From Phorcus lineatus (taxonomy: Eukaryota; Mollusca; Gastropoda; Trochida; Trochidae): a stretch of 64,000 nucleotides of DNA. Position numbers and translations under genes: made by a program. The notes beneath the pieces were generated by a model. It did not search any database, had not been told where the DNA came from, and was given only the letters and a program-made list of their open reading frames with translations. Location of the stretch: positions 12,412,501 to 12,476,500 of the forward strand of contig OV121087.1 of the NCBI GenBank assembly GCA_921293015.1. The letters are read 5' to 3'. Below are positions 38,374-50,180 of the stretch, piece after piece (the first letter of the stretch is position 1; each line of letters starts with the position of its first letter).

Positions 38374-39828
38374 GATGTTGCTCCAATACCTGTGAATTTG
38401 ACCTTGAGGTTTAACCTTGAAACACGTCTAAGTGACCTTTATTTGATTGTTCATTCGAATGGTCTTTGATTGATAATGTTGTTCTGATGTACCTGTACTA
38501 TATAATACAATACCAGCCTGCTGAATTCTTGATTTGTTGACTCATTATGTTGTTTCCATGGTCACAAATGAGTGAAAACTTTGATTTGAAGGTCAAAATG
38601 AGGTCAAATGATTCAATCAATGTCATGAATCAATTTCTTGACCTAAAACGTACCAGAAATAATGTCTTACAAAGAGTTGTGTAAAAAAATTAAAATGACG
38701 TCAAATCCAATATGGCGGCAAGTCAATAGGTAAAGAGACGTTGTCATGACAACAGAATTTGGAAATGTTGCCCCATTCCGATTGATTTAGAATTTTTTTA
38801 TGTCAGAGTAGACATTTTGCTCAACATGAAACAATTGTTATCATTTCTTTTGCAATTTTGTCTAGTTAAAGCTATATTGACCATAGATTGACTGGACTAT
38901 AAGAGTCAGGCAGCACTGCAAGCACTGACCTTATTAGCCGCTAACCAACTCGGATCAGAAACGGTAGTGTGCTCCCAATTATAACACCGTTGCATTTGTT
39001 CACTATCTAAATGACATATATCTCTGATACAGTTTTTTAGCTTCGCCACAAGCTCGAGAGACATTGATTCAGGCCGATACAATATATAACAAGCCATAAA
39101 GTGACATCGGTAAGTATCACTCGTAACGTATTCATAAATGACGAACCTCCAATTTAAAATGGGAATAACGTCTATGTCACCTTCTGAATTAGAGCTAAGT
39201 TACCCCAATTATTTAAAGACGAGTTTTATTGCGTCATCGCAAGAAGTTCGAGCCCAGATTGAGTTTCAAGTCAAGCCAAGCAACACAGCAAGTTCTGATA
39301 GTATCAGCAGCTAACCAACTACCTCATATCTCCTTGATACGGTCACTAAAAGAATTCTGATCCCAAATATAACACTGTTTTGAATTTGAGGCGTTGCCTT
39401 CTAATAAAGAATCTTTACAATTTAGAACCATACGACATTGAATACCTTTCTATCCCACAATGTACCAATGGACAATCTAATTTTATATGTGTGAACATAT
39501 TATAAGGAACAACTTTTGTACACTGTGGATACAAATGCAATTTCAGTGAGGCAATTATCCGAGATATTTGAGCTTCGGAAATACCTGTACGAAAATTTCA
39601 TTTCATGGTTATCTGAAAATGGAAAATTGCGCCTACACAACACTAGCAAACGAATTGTGCCCTTAAATTCTGTCTCCTGAAAATAAGTTCTTTTTTAAAT
39701 ATTGCGTTTGAGTCTTTGGCTCGCGCTTTTTTCCGGTCTTTGATCACATTGCAGAACTTTAACGTGTTTATCATCACTATACTGAACTGATCGGAATTTA
39801 GATGTTTATTTTCACATACAACCACTAT
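38374..39828. other. Intergenic DNA with a diverged ~100-bp direct repeat
   Basis: 38911-39012 and 39282-39390 share GCAAG, GCTAACCAACT, a TCCCAA(A/T)TATAACAC block and ATTTG in order. On the minus strand the first copy has an open frame (38906-39097, 63 codons, containing SWLAAN). The second has the corresponding SWLAAD after a stop, and the gap between them is a multiple of three. It could be a decayed coding pair; the function is unknown. Confidence 0.4.
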
Positions 39829-39837
39829 CTCTCGCTA

Positions 39838-40153
39838 GGTGAGGTGAGGTGAGTTGGTGTTTAACGCCGCTTTCAAGATTATTTCACTTATATCGCGGCT
39901 GCTAGTATTAGTGCAGGGAAAAAGCCCGCAACACCATTGTGGCTATGCATTGCGGTGAAACCTGCGAGCATCGGCTGGAACTAGCAAACCATGGGTGGTA
40001 CTGCGCTGAATTTCAGTTTAGCATTGCACCCAAACCTGAATGCGTGTAGAACAGTTCTCTACTGAAGACAAAGTTGCCGAGCCCCTGGCGGGATTCGAAC
40101 CTCGGACCTCCTGATCCGAAGCCCTACGCGCTAACCACTGCGCTATCCCGCCC
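39838..40153 (-). mobile_element. Full-length tRNA-derived SINE with target duplication
   Basis: On the minus strand the tRNA-like head has an A-box (ATAGCGCAGTGGTTAGCGCG) and the B-box GGTTCGAATCC (plus 40091-40101), and closes with CCCGCC complementary to GGCGGG. The body follows with CCATGGTTTGCTAGTTCC, CGCAATGCATAGCCACAATG, CCGCGATATAAGTGAAATA, and the tail GCGGCGTTAAACACCAAC then CACCTCACCTCACC. Flanking repeats CTATCTCTCGCTA (39825-39837) and CTACCTCTCGCTA (40154-40166) are a 13-bp target duplication with one mismatch. Family resemblance to mollusc SINEs is from memory. Confidence 0.9.
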
Positions 40154-40166
40154 CTACCTCTCGCTA

Positions 40167-41106
40167 ACAGAACACAATGTATGAAGTTTGACATAATGTA
40201 CTCAACAACATACTCCACATCTGTCACTTGTTTTTCTCTGAAGTCATCAAAGTGAGCGAGAGTTTTTTCTGTTGTCGTGAAAAGCTCTTTATTTTTCACA
40301 ATGGGAGTTTCTCATAATCTGCTGATTGCAATTTTGCTCTTAGCTATAAGAGCATTCATTCTAATCCAGTATGACATATGTGACTGGCACATTTCCATAT
40401 AAATATCATTGCGGTAATGTAAATAGATGTGCACACGTTACATTGTACACATTACAGTGCTATATAATATTGACTCAAAATGGTTTCCATTTGACCCTTT
40501 TTGATGAGAGTTCCAATCGGGACACTTTGTCTCATCTGTATGTACTTGTATGTCAACCTAATCAGAACTAATTCGACAATCAAGCGGTGTATGATATGCG
40601 ATTGCTATGGCTATATAATTTTTCCGTCGAATGAGCAGTGTTGAACGTTTTGAAGGCAAATGATAGAATCCCATGAAAAGAAAAAAAATCTGTAGAAATA
40701 TATTTTTCAATTTATAAAAGGGATTCATTAAACGATCGCATAAGTAACTGTTTCTTTAAGTTACGAGAGTCCATTCCCTTAACTTAAAAGAGTTCCTTAT
40801 AATTGCTGCATGTCATTTTGACTTGATACGTGACCACTTTTTCCTCGTCTACAGATAACCGGGTTGTGAGATGAGATGTTTTAACCCTTCAAAACAATTT
40901 TTCCAAAACAAATGTTTATTAGAGAAATTCAAAGCAATATAATGTTCTAAAGATATGCCACGGTCTTCGGCCTGTATGCGCGTTTATCTACAGTTGATTT
41001 ATGTTTCCTTTAAGGCCGTTTTGCTCTCTCTCTTTAAGAAAGGGTGAAGTCTATCAATTTATGGAAAAAGAACATGTTGATGATGACACCAGTGTCGGAT
41101 GCTTTT
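40167..41106. other. AT-rich intergenic DNA
   Basis: No gene, RNA or repeat recognised. Confidence 0.45.
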
Positions 41107-41408
41107 AATAAAGTGTCAAGAAAGGTCGTCATCTATGATTCACTGCCTGTGAGAATTAACAGCAAACTCGAGTAAAATTATACATTAAGATCTCATCATA
41201 ACAACCATGCATGCCCCCACTTCAACTTCACTTCAAGTCTATAATAGGAAGTCTGTGAATGTATGCTTAAAGGATACTTGTAATAACGAATAAAGGGTCA
41301 AGAAAGGTCGTGATCTATGACTCACTGCCTGTGAGAATTAACAGCAAACTCGAGTAATATTATACATTAGGAGCTCATCATAACAGCACATGCATGCACC
41401 CACTTCAA
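41107..41408 (+). repeat. Direct repeat pair, 182-bp offset
   Basis: 41107-41225 and 41289-41408 are about 90 percent alike by eye, sharing TCAAGAAAGGTCGT, CACTGCCTGTGAGAATTAAC, AGCAAACTCGAGTAA and CTCATCATAACA. The intervening 63 bp may be the diverged rest of a 182-bp unit. This is a recent local duplication. GAATTAACAGCAAACTCGAG is intact in both. Confidence 0.9.
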
Positions 41409-41859
41409 GAGCCAATGCAATTAACTTCAACCAACTGGAAAGTTTTAAAGGCAAATGCATTATAAAAGCAGTCTCTAATTACGAATATGGGGATGAAATG
41501 GAATCAATTTCTGTGACACTTGTTGTGCCCGATAGTTAAGTGCTTTCAGAAGGTCCCCCGGCTATAGGCATTGAAGAGGTTAGCCCGGGGAGGTGTCAGG
41601 AGAGACATCTTCACACAACAACACAATGCACGCTCCACCGTCGTCTCCTTGGACCATGCTGGCGTTGAATAGATCCTCTCTCATGATGAGAGCCATAGCT
41701 CTCAATCTGAATATCTTTCTCTCAAACTCTCAATCCCAGATTTATCAGATCTCAGTTATTTTCGTTCTGAATATATCTGACCTCCTCACTTTCGTATTGA
41801 ACGTCTATTTGACATTGTTTAAATCTCCCCTTCTGTGTTTCTCTATATATGTATGTCTA

Positions 41860-41895
41860 TTTCTCTCTGCCACTCTCTGTTTCTGTCTCGCTGTC

Positions 41896-41926
<31 letters not shown>

Positions 41927-41937
41927 GTCTCTGTCTC

Positions 41938-42018
<81 letters not shown>
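41860..42018. repeat. (CT)n / (CTGT)n microsatellite
   Basis: About 160 bp of CT dinucleotides, with CTGT tetranucleotide runs at 41895-41920 and one CGTTT interruption near 41974-41979. Frames open through it encode only Leu/Ser or Arg/Glu runs and are artefacts. Confidence 0.97.
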
Positions 42019-42023
<5 letters not shown>

Positions 42024-42520
42024 ACATCAGCAACACGATTTCTGGATGTTTAAACTTGCATCATAATGAAAGACATTTAAAATCATTATGCTCCAGACAA
42101 CACAATTGTCATTACGTGAAAGTTTAATTGGTCACTTAAATCTAAAAGAATCTCAAACATTCTTTTATTTTTCATTTTATTTTATAGATTCAACACCATT
42201 TGATCTGCCTTTGTCATGACATGAACAGTAATTTAATGCGCAATAATGTAAACTGTTATGTGAATAATAACTATCACAGGTAAGTAAATGATACTGAGAA
42301 TATATCGTTGGTTACAGAAGGAAACATAGGCAAATTCATTAACATTAATTCATTGGACCTGTACCTATGCCAATAATGGCAAAACATGCCACCATTGGCA
42401 AACAATTACTGACTCTAAGCCAATTCCATTGATTTGATTGTCAATATACTTTTGTGCCTTGATGTAAATCGTATAATTCTTGAATACATACACTATTTCA
42501 TTCTTTTTAGCTTAGTGGTG

Positions 42521-43020
42521 TGTTTTAATGTTTTCCTATTAGTCTAATACTTTATCAAAAGTGATGTGTTTGTATGTTTTCATATTTGTTTAATACTTTA
42601 TAAAAAGTGATGTGTTTGTATGTTTTCATATTTGTCTAATACTTTATCAAAAGTGATGTATTTTAATGTTTTCCTATTTGTTTAATACTTTATCTAAAGT
42701 GATGTGTTTGTATGTTTTCATATTTGTCTAATACTTTATCAAAAGTGATGTATTTTAATGTTTTCCTATTAGTGTAATACTTTATCAAAAGTGATGTATT
42801 TTAATGTTTTCATATTTGTTTAATACTTTATCAAAAGTGATGTATTTTAATGTTTTCATATTTGTTTAATACTTTATCAAAAGTGATGTATTTTAATGTT
42901 TTCCTATTTGTCTCATACTTTATCAAAAGTGATGTATTTTAATGTTTTCCTATTTGTCTCATACTTTATCAAAAGTGATGTGTTTTTATGTTTTCCTATT
43001 TGTCTAATACTTTATCAAAA
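42521..43020 (+). repeat. 46-bp minisatellite, 11 copies
   Basis: Exactly 10 full units plus 40 bp of an eleventh, with no insertion or deletion in 500 bp. The unit runs TRTTTKWATGTTTTCMTATT, TGTYTAATACTTTATC, AAAAGTGATG. Units 3 and 5 are identical, as are 7 and 8, and 9 and 10. The variant states (TGTTTGTATG with CATATT against TATTTTAATG with CCTATT) are recombined between units, a sign of unequal exchange or conversion. Since 46 is not a multiple of three, an open frame through it is a chance product. Confidence 0.97.
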
Positions 43021-45229
43021 TATATCATGGACATTGGAATATTTCGAGATTTATCATCACAGCAATGTTAACAATCCTGTACTGAAAGGCACTGATGGGC
43101 TTTTCTGAGAAACAAATCGACAAAGAAATATAAATATTGTTGCCTCCGGAAACGGTAAATTATTTGATGTATAATGTATAACATATATAAGAATGGAAAT
43201 CTTCATCATTTGATGGCATTTTCTGGGATTTTATGACTGCTTCGTCGACTAGCATTAGGCCTTCAACCTTGGTCTTGTAATTCATGAATTATTGGACACA
43301 ATGAACAAGTAGTCAGTGATATAATTAACATGGATTTAAATAATTGCTTGTATGTAAATTTAAAAAAAAACAACGGTAAAGTTGTAATATTTCATATAAA
43401 AATAACTGCTCGTAAAAGCGATTGCAAACGTGTTTCGACGAGTAAAATGATTACACAAAACATTATGCATGAATGACTGAAACCGTTATTGATGTACTAT
43501 GAATGATATGTTACCACAACAATTCCATTTATCACTAAAACTACTTAAAAACTATGACCAGTGGAAATATAAAATTCTTGTCAATTAGATAGTGAATAAA
43601 ATGTTGTTTTACAAATCCCGAATCCCGTAAGATATTCGACCAGAAAAGGTACAAATATTATCTCTCCTGCAAGATCGTTTAATCCAAAATATACAGGCGT
43701 TATAACGCCAAACTACTTCAACTGTTACAATTCCTTATCTTACCAAAACCACTTACTACTGGGTTATTGCTAATCTGTTACATATTCCACTGCTGTAGTT
43801 TACACTCTTGTCCAACCTTGTTTCTTTATGTAATGTTCTTATTCTATGTCTTCTCTGATACAAATGAGCTTATTATATTAGCTTAAATTATGTCATCACC
43901 GTCTCACGAAACTACTTAAAGGGGGAGTAACACGTTTTTTGGAACATTTTTCTTCAAATTTTCTACAATGAATAAAGTTTATGCCAAATACATTTTTCAG
44001 AAAAGTCAAAGACCTCATCAATCACCACGAGTATCCGTAGTTGTAGACGAAACTATCAAGTATCTAACGAAAAGTGTTGTCGGCCATTTTCGTGTTTACA
44101 CCTTTTTATCATTTCAGGTAGGAAAATGGAATTGCATAGCTTAACCACTTATATGCTACGTTCGGTGTGAGACTGCTTCTTTTTATTAAAAAAGAATTCC
44201 TTGCAATTGGTAACATTTATTTTCTTTTTCGTTTGATCCCCTTGTTTACCGAAAACAACGTGCTACTACCACTCCAAGACCTTTGTTTAAATCAGAAGGC
44301 AATGCAATGTGTAACGCTCCTCAACAAAGCTTAAAAAGTAAAAGTCAGGGTTAATGCCGTAAGTCCTTTTAGCGCAAAGACAGTGGCATACATAAACAGT
44401 GGCTTAGGACTTACTTAGTGGTACATGTACGAGAGCTTAAAACAGTCACTGACATCAGATTCTGATTTTAACCACTATCGATTCACACTCATTATGTTTT
44501 GTTGTTAATCCTAAGTCATTGTTTTAGCAAAGATGGCTCTTTAACTAACATTTATCCCCAACATTACTTCCTTAAAGGTCACTATTTCTAATTAAGAAGA
44601 AGATACTACAGACAAAGCAGTGACGCTTTCTCTCTAAGATAGGTATTTATCTATACATTTGTGAAAAAAGAACACCGTTCGTAGTTTGTGCGACATTCCA
44701 TTACCAGTTTAGACATTAAGTAATAGCGAAATGACTCAGGCTAAAATACATATTCCCTTTCGGGAAAAACATTAGTCTCGAAAGAAAAACATTTTAGAAT
44801 TTAAGTCGGAATGCTTTCACGTTTGGGAGATTTTAGATTTCAGTGATAAAAGCATTGTATGTTTTTATTGGTTTTCTGGTGATTTATCGAAAGTGACATT
44901 TCAACAGTAGCCCAAGCAAATCGTATTAGTTCTTAAGGGTAGATGCAAAATACGGTTTAAGGTTCAGATAGATTTTGTTGAAATTAAACTTAGATTTTCT
45001 GCAAGAACAAAACCAGTATCCAATTACAACATATACGCACAGCCCGTTCATCAATTGACAACTGTTCGTTTTATTTATCAATTAGCTTTGAGATTTTCAC
45101 GTTTATAATATCTCCTTTCAAAAGCCGCGATTCCGAGTTGTCATTAATTTTCCATATAAAAACACAGTAGTGTTATAATCCCGTCCCAAACGTCTACCAG
45201 CCCTTCGCACTTTCAGAATATAAAAGATC
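43021..45229. other. AT-rich intergenic DNA
   Basis: No gene or repeat recognised. Confidence 0.45.
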
Positions 45230-45660
45230 ACTTGGAGTTGATGTTGTTGAGAAATACATTAGCGAGGAGTTACTAGAGTCCCGGGGGACGTCTCCTAACT
45301 CAATTGTTGCAGCTAACGACTTAGCGTGTCGCACAACCATCAGTGCAACGTAACCACGGACCGTCCAACTCTCTGAAACCCAAGCGGATTCTTTAACACC
45401 TTTTGTCTCTAACTGTATTTAGCCCAATGCATTTAACTCTGTCCATTTCCCAGGCTGACCCCTTTCAACTAATGCTAATAAATATTTCACATCTATTTTC
45501 CACATGGTGGCCAGACTGAGGTTTATATATAATCTGCCGATGACAATCTGTGTCCGCGGTGATCTATGCAAGAAACGTGAGAGAGCCATCAGCGTGAAAT
45601 AATAATGCCTGCCCGTCTGTACCAACTGCGAGTTGGACATGTGTAACAGGTACATTTCTA
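45230..45660. other. GC-richer island in AT-rich surroundings
   Basis: Base composition rises noticeably here (CCCGGGGGACGTC near 45283, GTCCGCGGTG near 45552). A 78-codon minus-strand frame (45419-45655) covers part of it but is not recognised. It could be a conserved non-coding element or an exon, and it lies just upstream of the candidate exon at 45712. Confidence 0.35.
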
Positions 45661-45711
45661 TGAAGCTAGGAAATAATTCGACCCTGGTTGATAATCCCTT
45701 TCTTTTTTCAG

Positions 45712-45968
45712 TTTTATGAAAATGATATTTACAAATATGCCCTGAATACTCATATAAGCCTTATAGGGATCACAGAAGCACATTTTTGTGATAGATGCAG
45801 ATCTTCAATTTTACCCAAAAAACCTGAAGTTTTTGCCAACTGTATAATCGTTAGTGACTCAAACATGGCATTTCTAAACCTGCTCCTTCGTAGTGTAGAG
45901 GAAATCATCGAGTATCAGGCAAAAAACACTGTTAACCATTTTTGTGTGAACACCCTTAAATCATATAG
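45712..45968 (+). CDS. Candidate internal exon, unknown protein
   Basis: A pyrimidine-rich tract followed by CAG (ending 45711) precedes an open frame that starts FYENDIYKYAL and runs about 85 codons to TATAG|GTAGGC, a plausible donor at 45969. Length 257 bp is ordinary for an internal exon. The translation is unusually balanced for AT-rich noise, with EAHFCDRCRSS and LLLRSVEEIIEYQ. No family is recognised and no partner exon is seen in the window, so this could still be a chance open frame. If real, the rest of the gene lies in unrecognised exons or outside. Confidence 0.28.
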
Positions 45969-45971
45969 GTA

Positions 45972-48900
45972 GGCAATGGATTCGGAGTTATCCCGATCAT
46001 GGTTTAAAGATGCTTCCTTTAAAAAGACATTGATTTTCAATAGAAAACATTTATGTTGGTTTTCGTGAGACAAATTTATAAATTAAGAAAATGCACTACT
46101 GTCCCATTATGGACCGTATGTTTAGAGCAATATACAAACGAAAATATTTAATCGATCCTCCGTTTTATATATACATCGGTTACAGCTGAAATACACTGTA
46201 ACGTCTACATTTCTACATTTTCAATTCTTCCTTATTTATTTGTATGTCTATTTTCATGAACATTAACTCCCCACGCTCCATACAACCATCTAGCTAGTTG
46301 TGGTATTTCTTGTTTTCTTCGTTTATCTGTTATGCCAACTTCTAACTGATCAATCTGATTTTGCTTCAAACCGGTTTCTTTAGCCCTTGAATATAATTTC
46401 AATTATAACATATCAGTATGACGTTTTCCTTAATTCAAACAACAGTATATATTTTTGATTTCACATCATGTCGATGTCCTCTGCATCCTCGCACCCTCTC
46501 TACCCCTGCCCCTCCCCAGAGTCATAATCACATAGTCATCTCCTTGAGCGCTGACATGTTCTGACCATACCTGCATGTGGACATGCATATTCTGAAATCA
46601 TCGGTTTACATATTACATATTAACGTATTATTCATTTTCACAAACATATTCACGAACACATAGCAATTAGAACTTATCTCATTACAAAAGTATTGTACAC
46701 TTTAAAATTCAATTTTGACAAAATTCTGGTCTTTATAGTATGTGCAAATACGATCGGGTATGGTTGTATAATAAGAAAAAAAACCTTCAAGGGCATGCAT
46801 CTCTGGTTGATACTTTTAATATAAGATATCAGGTCTATGTGGTTAATGATCAGGATTTCATAACTAAACGATATGTTTTTAGACTAAAATCACCTTTAGT
46901 TCAAAATTTCATCTGCTAGCGTTTATTTGAAATTAAAGTATCAATACCATACATGCATCTTCTAATATCAACGTTTTGATTCATATTGAAAATATCAATA
47001 GGTCTAAGTTGAAAATTCATTTTTATTGCAATTTGTCTTTTGAATCATTAAGAGAATCATATTCTATGAAAGGAATAGGTCAAATTTATTTTCATTTACT
47101 GCAACAATCCATCAAGAGGTCTTTAATATCAAATATCGACACTGACATTGAAATATGAATCTAGAGGAAGATAATGGAACTAGCATTTCAATATGATTAA
47201 ACGATTTGATCAATCTAAGATAAAAAAAAACATTTTTGGAGTAATAAAAGTTTAAAAATACAAAAAGAAATATCACTCATATAGATTTCATTATGAGATA
47301 TATTTCAAAGCTTTTAAAAGCTGACAGTAATAATGAATTAGTACCGCCATTTAAGCTTTCTTGTTGAAATTTATCTGTCTCTAATTATACATTAGAAAAA
47401 GTATTTGTAGGTGATCAGCAAATAAGCTTTTGTGCTTCCATTTAAATCTAATGAAATATGAAAAAAGTAATTAGATTCAATTTACTTTGCAGATTTAAAA
47501 CATATTAGATATTGTTTTGAGAGAATAACTGGAGAGTTGTTTTCAATTTTTCCTCATTAAGATTTTTGTATCAATAACCCCAGATCATTATTCTTACTCA
47601 TATTCCCTTAGAAGCCATTTCGGCTTTTACGAAGTAATGTATGTACCATGAATATTAATTTTTAATGATAACAATCAATCGTATGAGATTCTGAAAACAA
47701 AGAGCAAGCAATGATTCACGGGAATATAATGGGATGAAATGATTGGTTGATAGCATGTCACGTGTACATCCTGAGGAAAACATGATTGATAGATTTTGCC
47801 ATAATGACGAAACCGCTGCTTTGGGAAAAACGATGAATCCAGGCCAACTTACTATAAATTCTTAATGTACGAATTCACTGGTTTGTGACTCGATAAGAGA
47901 AAACAAAGTGATTTGAAAAGTCTTCTGAAGGTTAGAAATATATGTCTGAATTCATAAAACGATGATCGAAATATATATTTGATTTCTTTAAACGTCAACA
48001 ATTGTCAGTTTCATTATTTCAAAAATAAAAAATCAAGATTTTTCATATGATATATATTTAATTACCAAAGTTTGCTTCAGTTCCTGGATAATGCCGTATA
48101 AGTCTTGAAATCTTGAAAAATATGAATTACGCAATACTTACCAAATTTTCCAAAAAAAGTTTCTGATTTCAATAAGAATGATAATGCAAAGCATTTATAA
48201 ACGTATTTAGATATTGCTTAAAATAAACCAATGGCACAATGGAATATTCTGTTTTCTTCCACATTAATCCTCTGTGTTTTGTTGAACTCTCCATCAAATG
48301 AGAAATGTTTCAATTCATCTCTGCAATCCCATCACACACGTCAGTGAAACGCATTAGAACGAAAACAACCTGCCACACAACGTCTGTTAAGAACCTTTTA
48401 TTATTCTTTAAAATACTTTACTTTGTTTCCTTCTTTTTAAACATAGGAAGGTGAGATTCATTGAGTTCCGCTGGCGATGTCAATCTGTAATTTCCCCGAA
48501 AATAACATTTCACAGTTCGTTTCCTCTTAACCAAAACATGTTTCTTCTGGCTTTTTTCTTCAACCCTTCAACTTCCACATTGTGATTTTGGCAATGGTGT
48601 CATTTCTGTTCAAACAGATTTGAATAATTTCGCGATGCAACGTACTCCGGGAGTTGATGGCAGTAATTAAATGAAATGTCCTTTCTTGCTAAAGCACTTC
48701 CCAGTAAAACAAGTTTTTTATACGGTGCATTAGCAGCAGTCTTTGGAAAACAAAGATGATGTGTGCCACAGATTCTATTTGTCAAGGGGTGTTTAAAAAA
48801 TCTGAAATTGACAAAATAGGATTTCCAGCGAATCTCTTTCAACGCCTCCATAAATTTCATGCCACTTTTCTTTCACGACCTTTGAACATCGAATAGTGTC

Positions 48901-50104
48901 TGTTATCTGTTTGTAGTGAACATTGTTAGACCAGCTTTGGTGAAAAACGTAATGTTAAATGACCCAATGTTTTCTGGTTCAGAGTATCACATTAATTTGT
49001 TGCAATGAGAGTTGAATCGAGATGTGCATTGTTAAAAAAATTCTTCTAACAGGCAATGTTATTGGAAGGGAGCTTGGAAGGGTGAAAAGAGATGATTAAA
49101 ATTTACTTTTGGGAAATAAGTTAGCTGTCAGGAGTTAAGTTACTTAGATAAGTCATTAGGCAGGTCTCTAGGGAATAGACATCAAGAGATTCCTCCCTTT
49201 TTATATACTGTAAAGACTCCATCAACCATGTTAATATGTACCGAACTATTCATGTAACTTTGCTTCAATACTGAGAGATGTCATCTTTTGGAAATGTTCA
49301 TCTATGATTTTGAGGAAACTGAGATTGATGAATGACCAATACTTGAATAGAGAGATCTATAAACAAGTGTTGATCCAAGATCGCTTTCAGACTATGAAAG
49401 GTTTTTTTTTTAAGTCGTCACTCTATTTTCGCTATTACGTCAGAGAAAATAAATAGCATACTTGCACCATGCGGTTTACACTGCAGTTGAAGCATTTTGT
49501 CACATACAAAAGGGAAAAAAGTAAAACTAAGTTTATATTAATAATAACATTGATATGTTAATCTTTATGAATTGCAAAAGCAGTTTAAGATCATTTCAGT
49601 ATACTTTACCAAATTCTAACGCCTCAAAGAGCAAAAACAAATGTTGAAGTTTTAGCAAATTTTTTTTCAACGATGGTGATACATTAAAACTGATTTTCCG
49701 TAGAGCTTTCTCATAACACTTCACAAATTTTTATGCCGCATACAAAGCAAATTTTGTGAAAAATATCAAATTCTTTGCTTTTTTGCAGTTTGAAATCCGG
49801 ACGTATAAGCCGTTTCAGAAAATTAGATTATATCGGGCTGCATCTGCCAAATCCTCCCTAACGGAAGACATGGCGAACCTTTCTGAAGGCAAAATGATGA
49901 AATAAAAACCATGAATCATTCAAAACACTTTGCAAACATCAGCTACATAGGAAAGTATCAAAATCTGTAAACACCGACACTGACATTAATTCCGTCGGGA
50001 CAGTCATTTGCAGTGCATCGTCGCTTTTTGATATAATTCAATAACGCCATTGATTTCTGATATTTCATTACGTTTGACAGACAAGAAAAGGGCTGCTATT
50101 AGAT
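45972..50104. other. AT-rich intergenic DNA
   Basis: An 86-codon minus-strand frame at 48600-48860 starts with ATG and has fairly normal composition but no recognised domain and no clear splice signals. Nothing else found. Confidence 0.4.
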
Positions 50105-50180
50105 TATAACCCCTCGAGCTCGGGGTCACGGGCTGACCACAGATTCAGGAGCGTCACTTTCTCAGGTTCGAATCCCAGAA
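50105..50180 (+). mobile_element. Degenerate tRNA-derived SINE head
   Basis: A clean B-box, GGTTCGAATCC at 50165-50175, is preceded by GC-rich sequence (CGGGGTCACGGGCTGACC) of about the right length for a tRNA head, but the A-box is poorly preserved. No cloverleaf or target duplication was found, so this could be chance. Confidence 0.35.

Noticed and set aside
40087..40152. A tRNA gene on the minus strand
   Set aside because: A and B boxes are present, but the sequence continues into a SINE body and is bounded by a target duplication, so it is the SINE head.
41593..42127. Open frames of 70-157 codons over the CT tract on both strands
   Set aside because: They encode Leu/Ser/Cys or Arg/Glu/Gln runs dictated by the microsatellite and have no domain.
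42521..43020. CRISPR array
   Set aside because: The 46-bp units are contiguous with no unique spacers, and the sequence is eukaryotic.
42896..43108. 70-codon frame with a repeated FSYLSHTLSK-like pattern
   Set aside because: It lies in the 46-bp minisatellite. Since 46 is not a multiple of three, the apparent protein repeat is produced by frame cycling.
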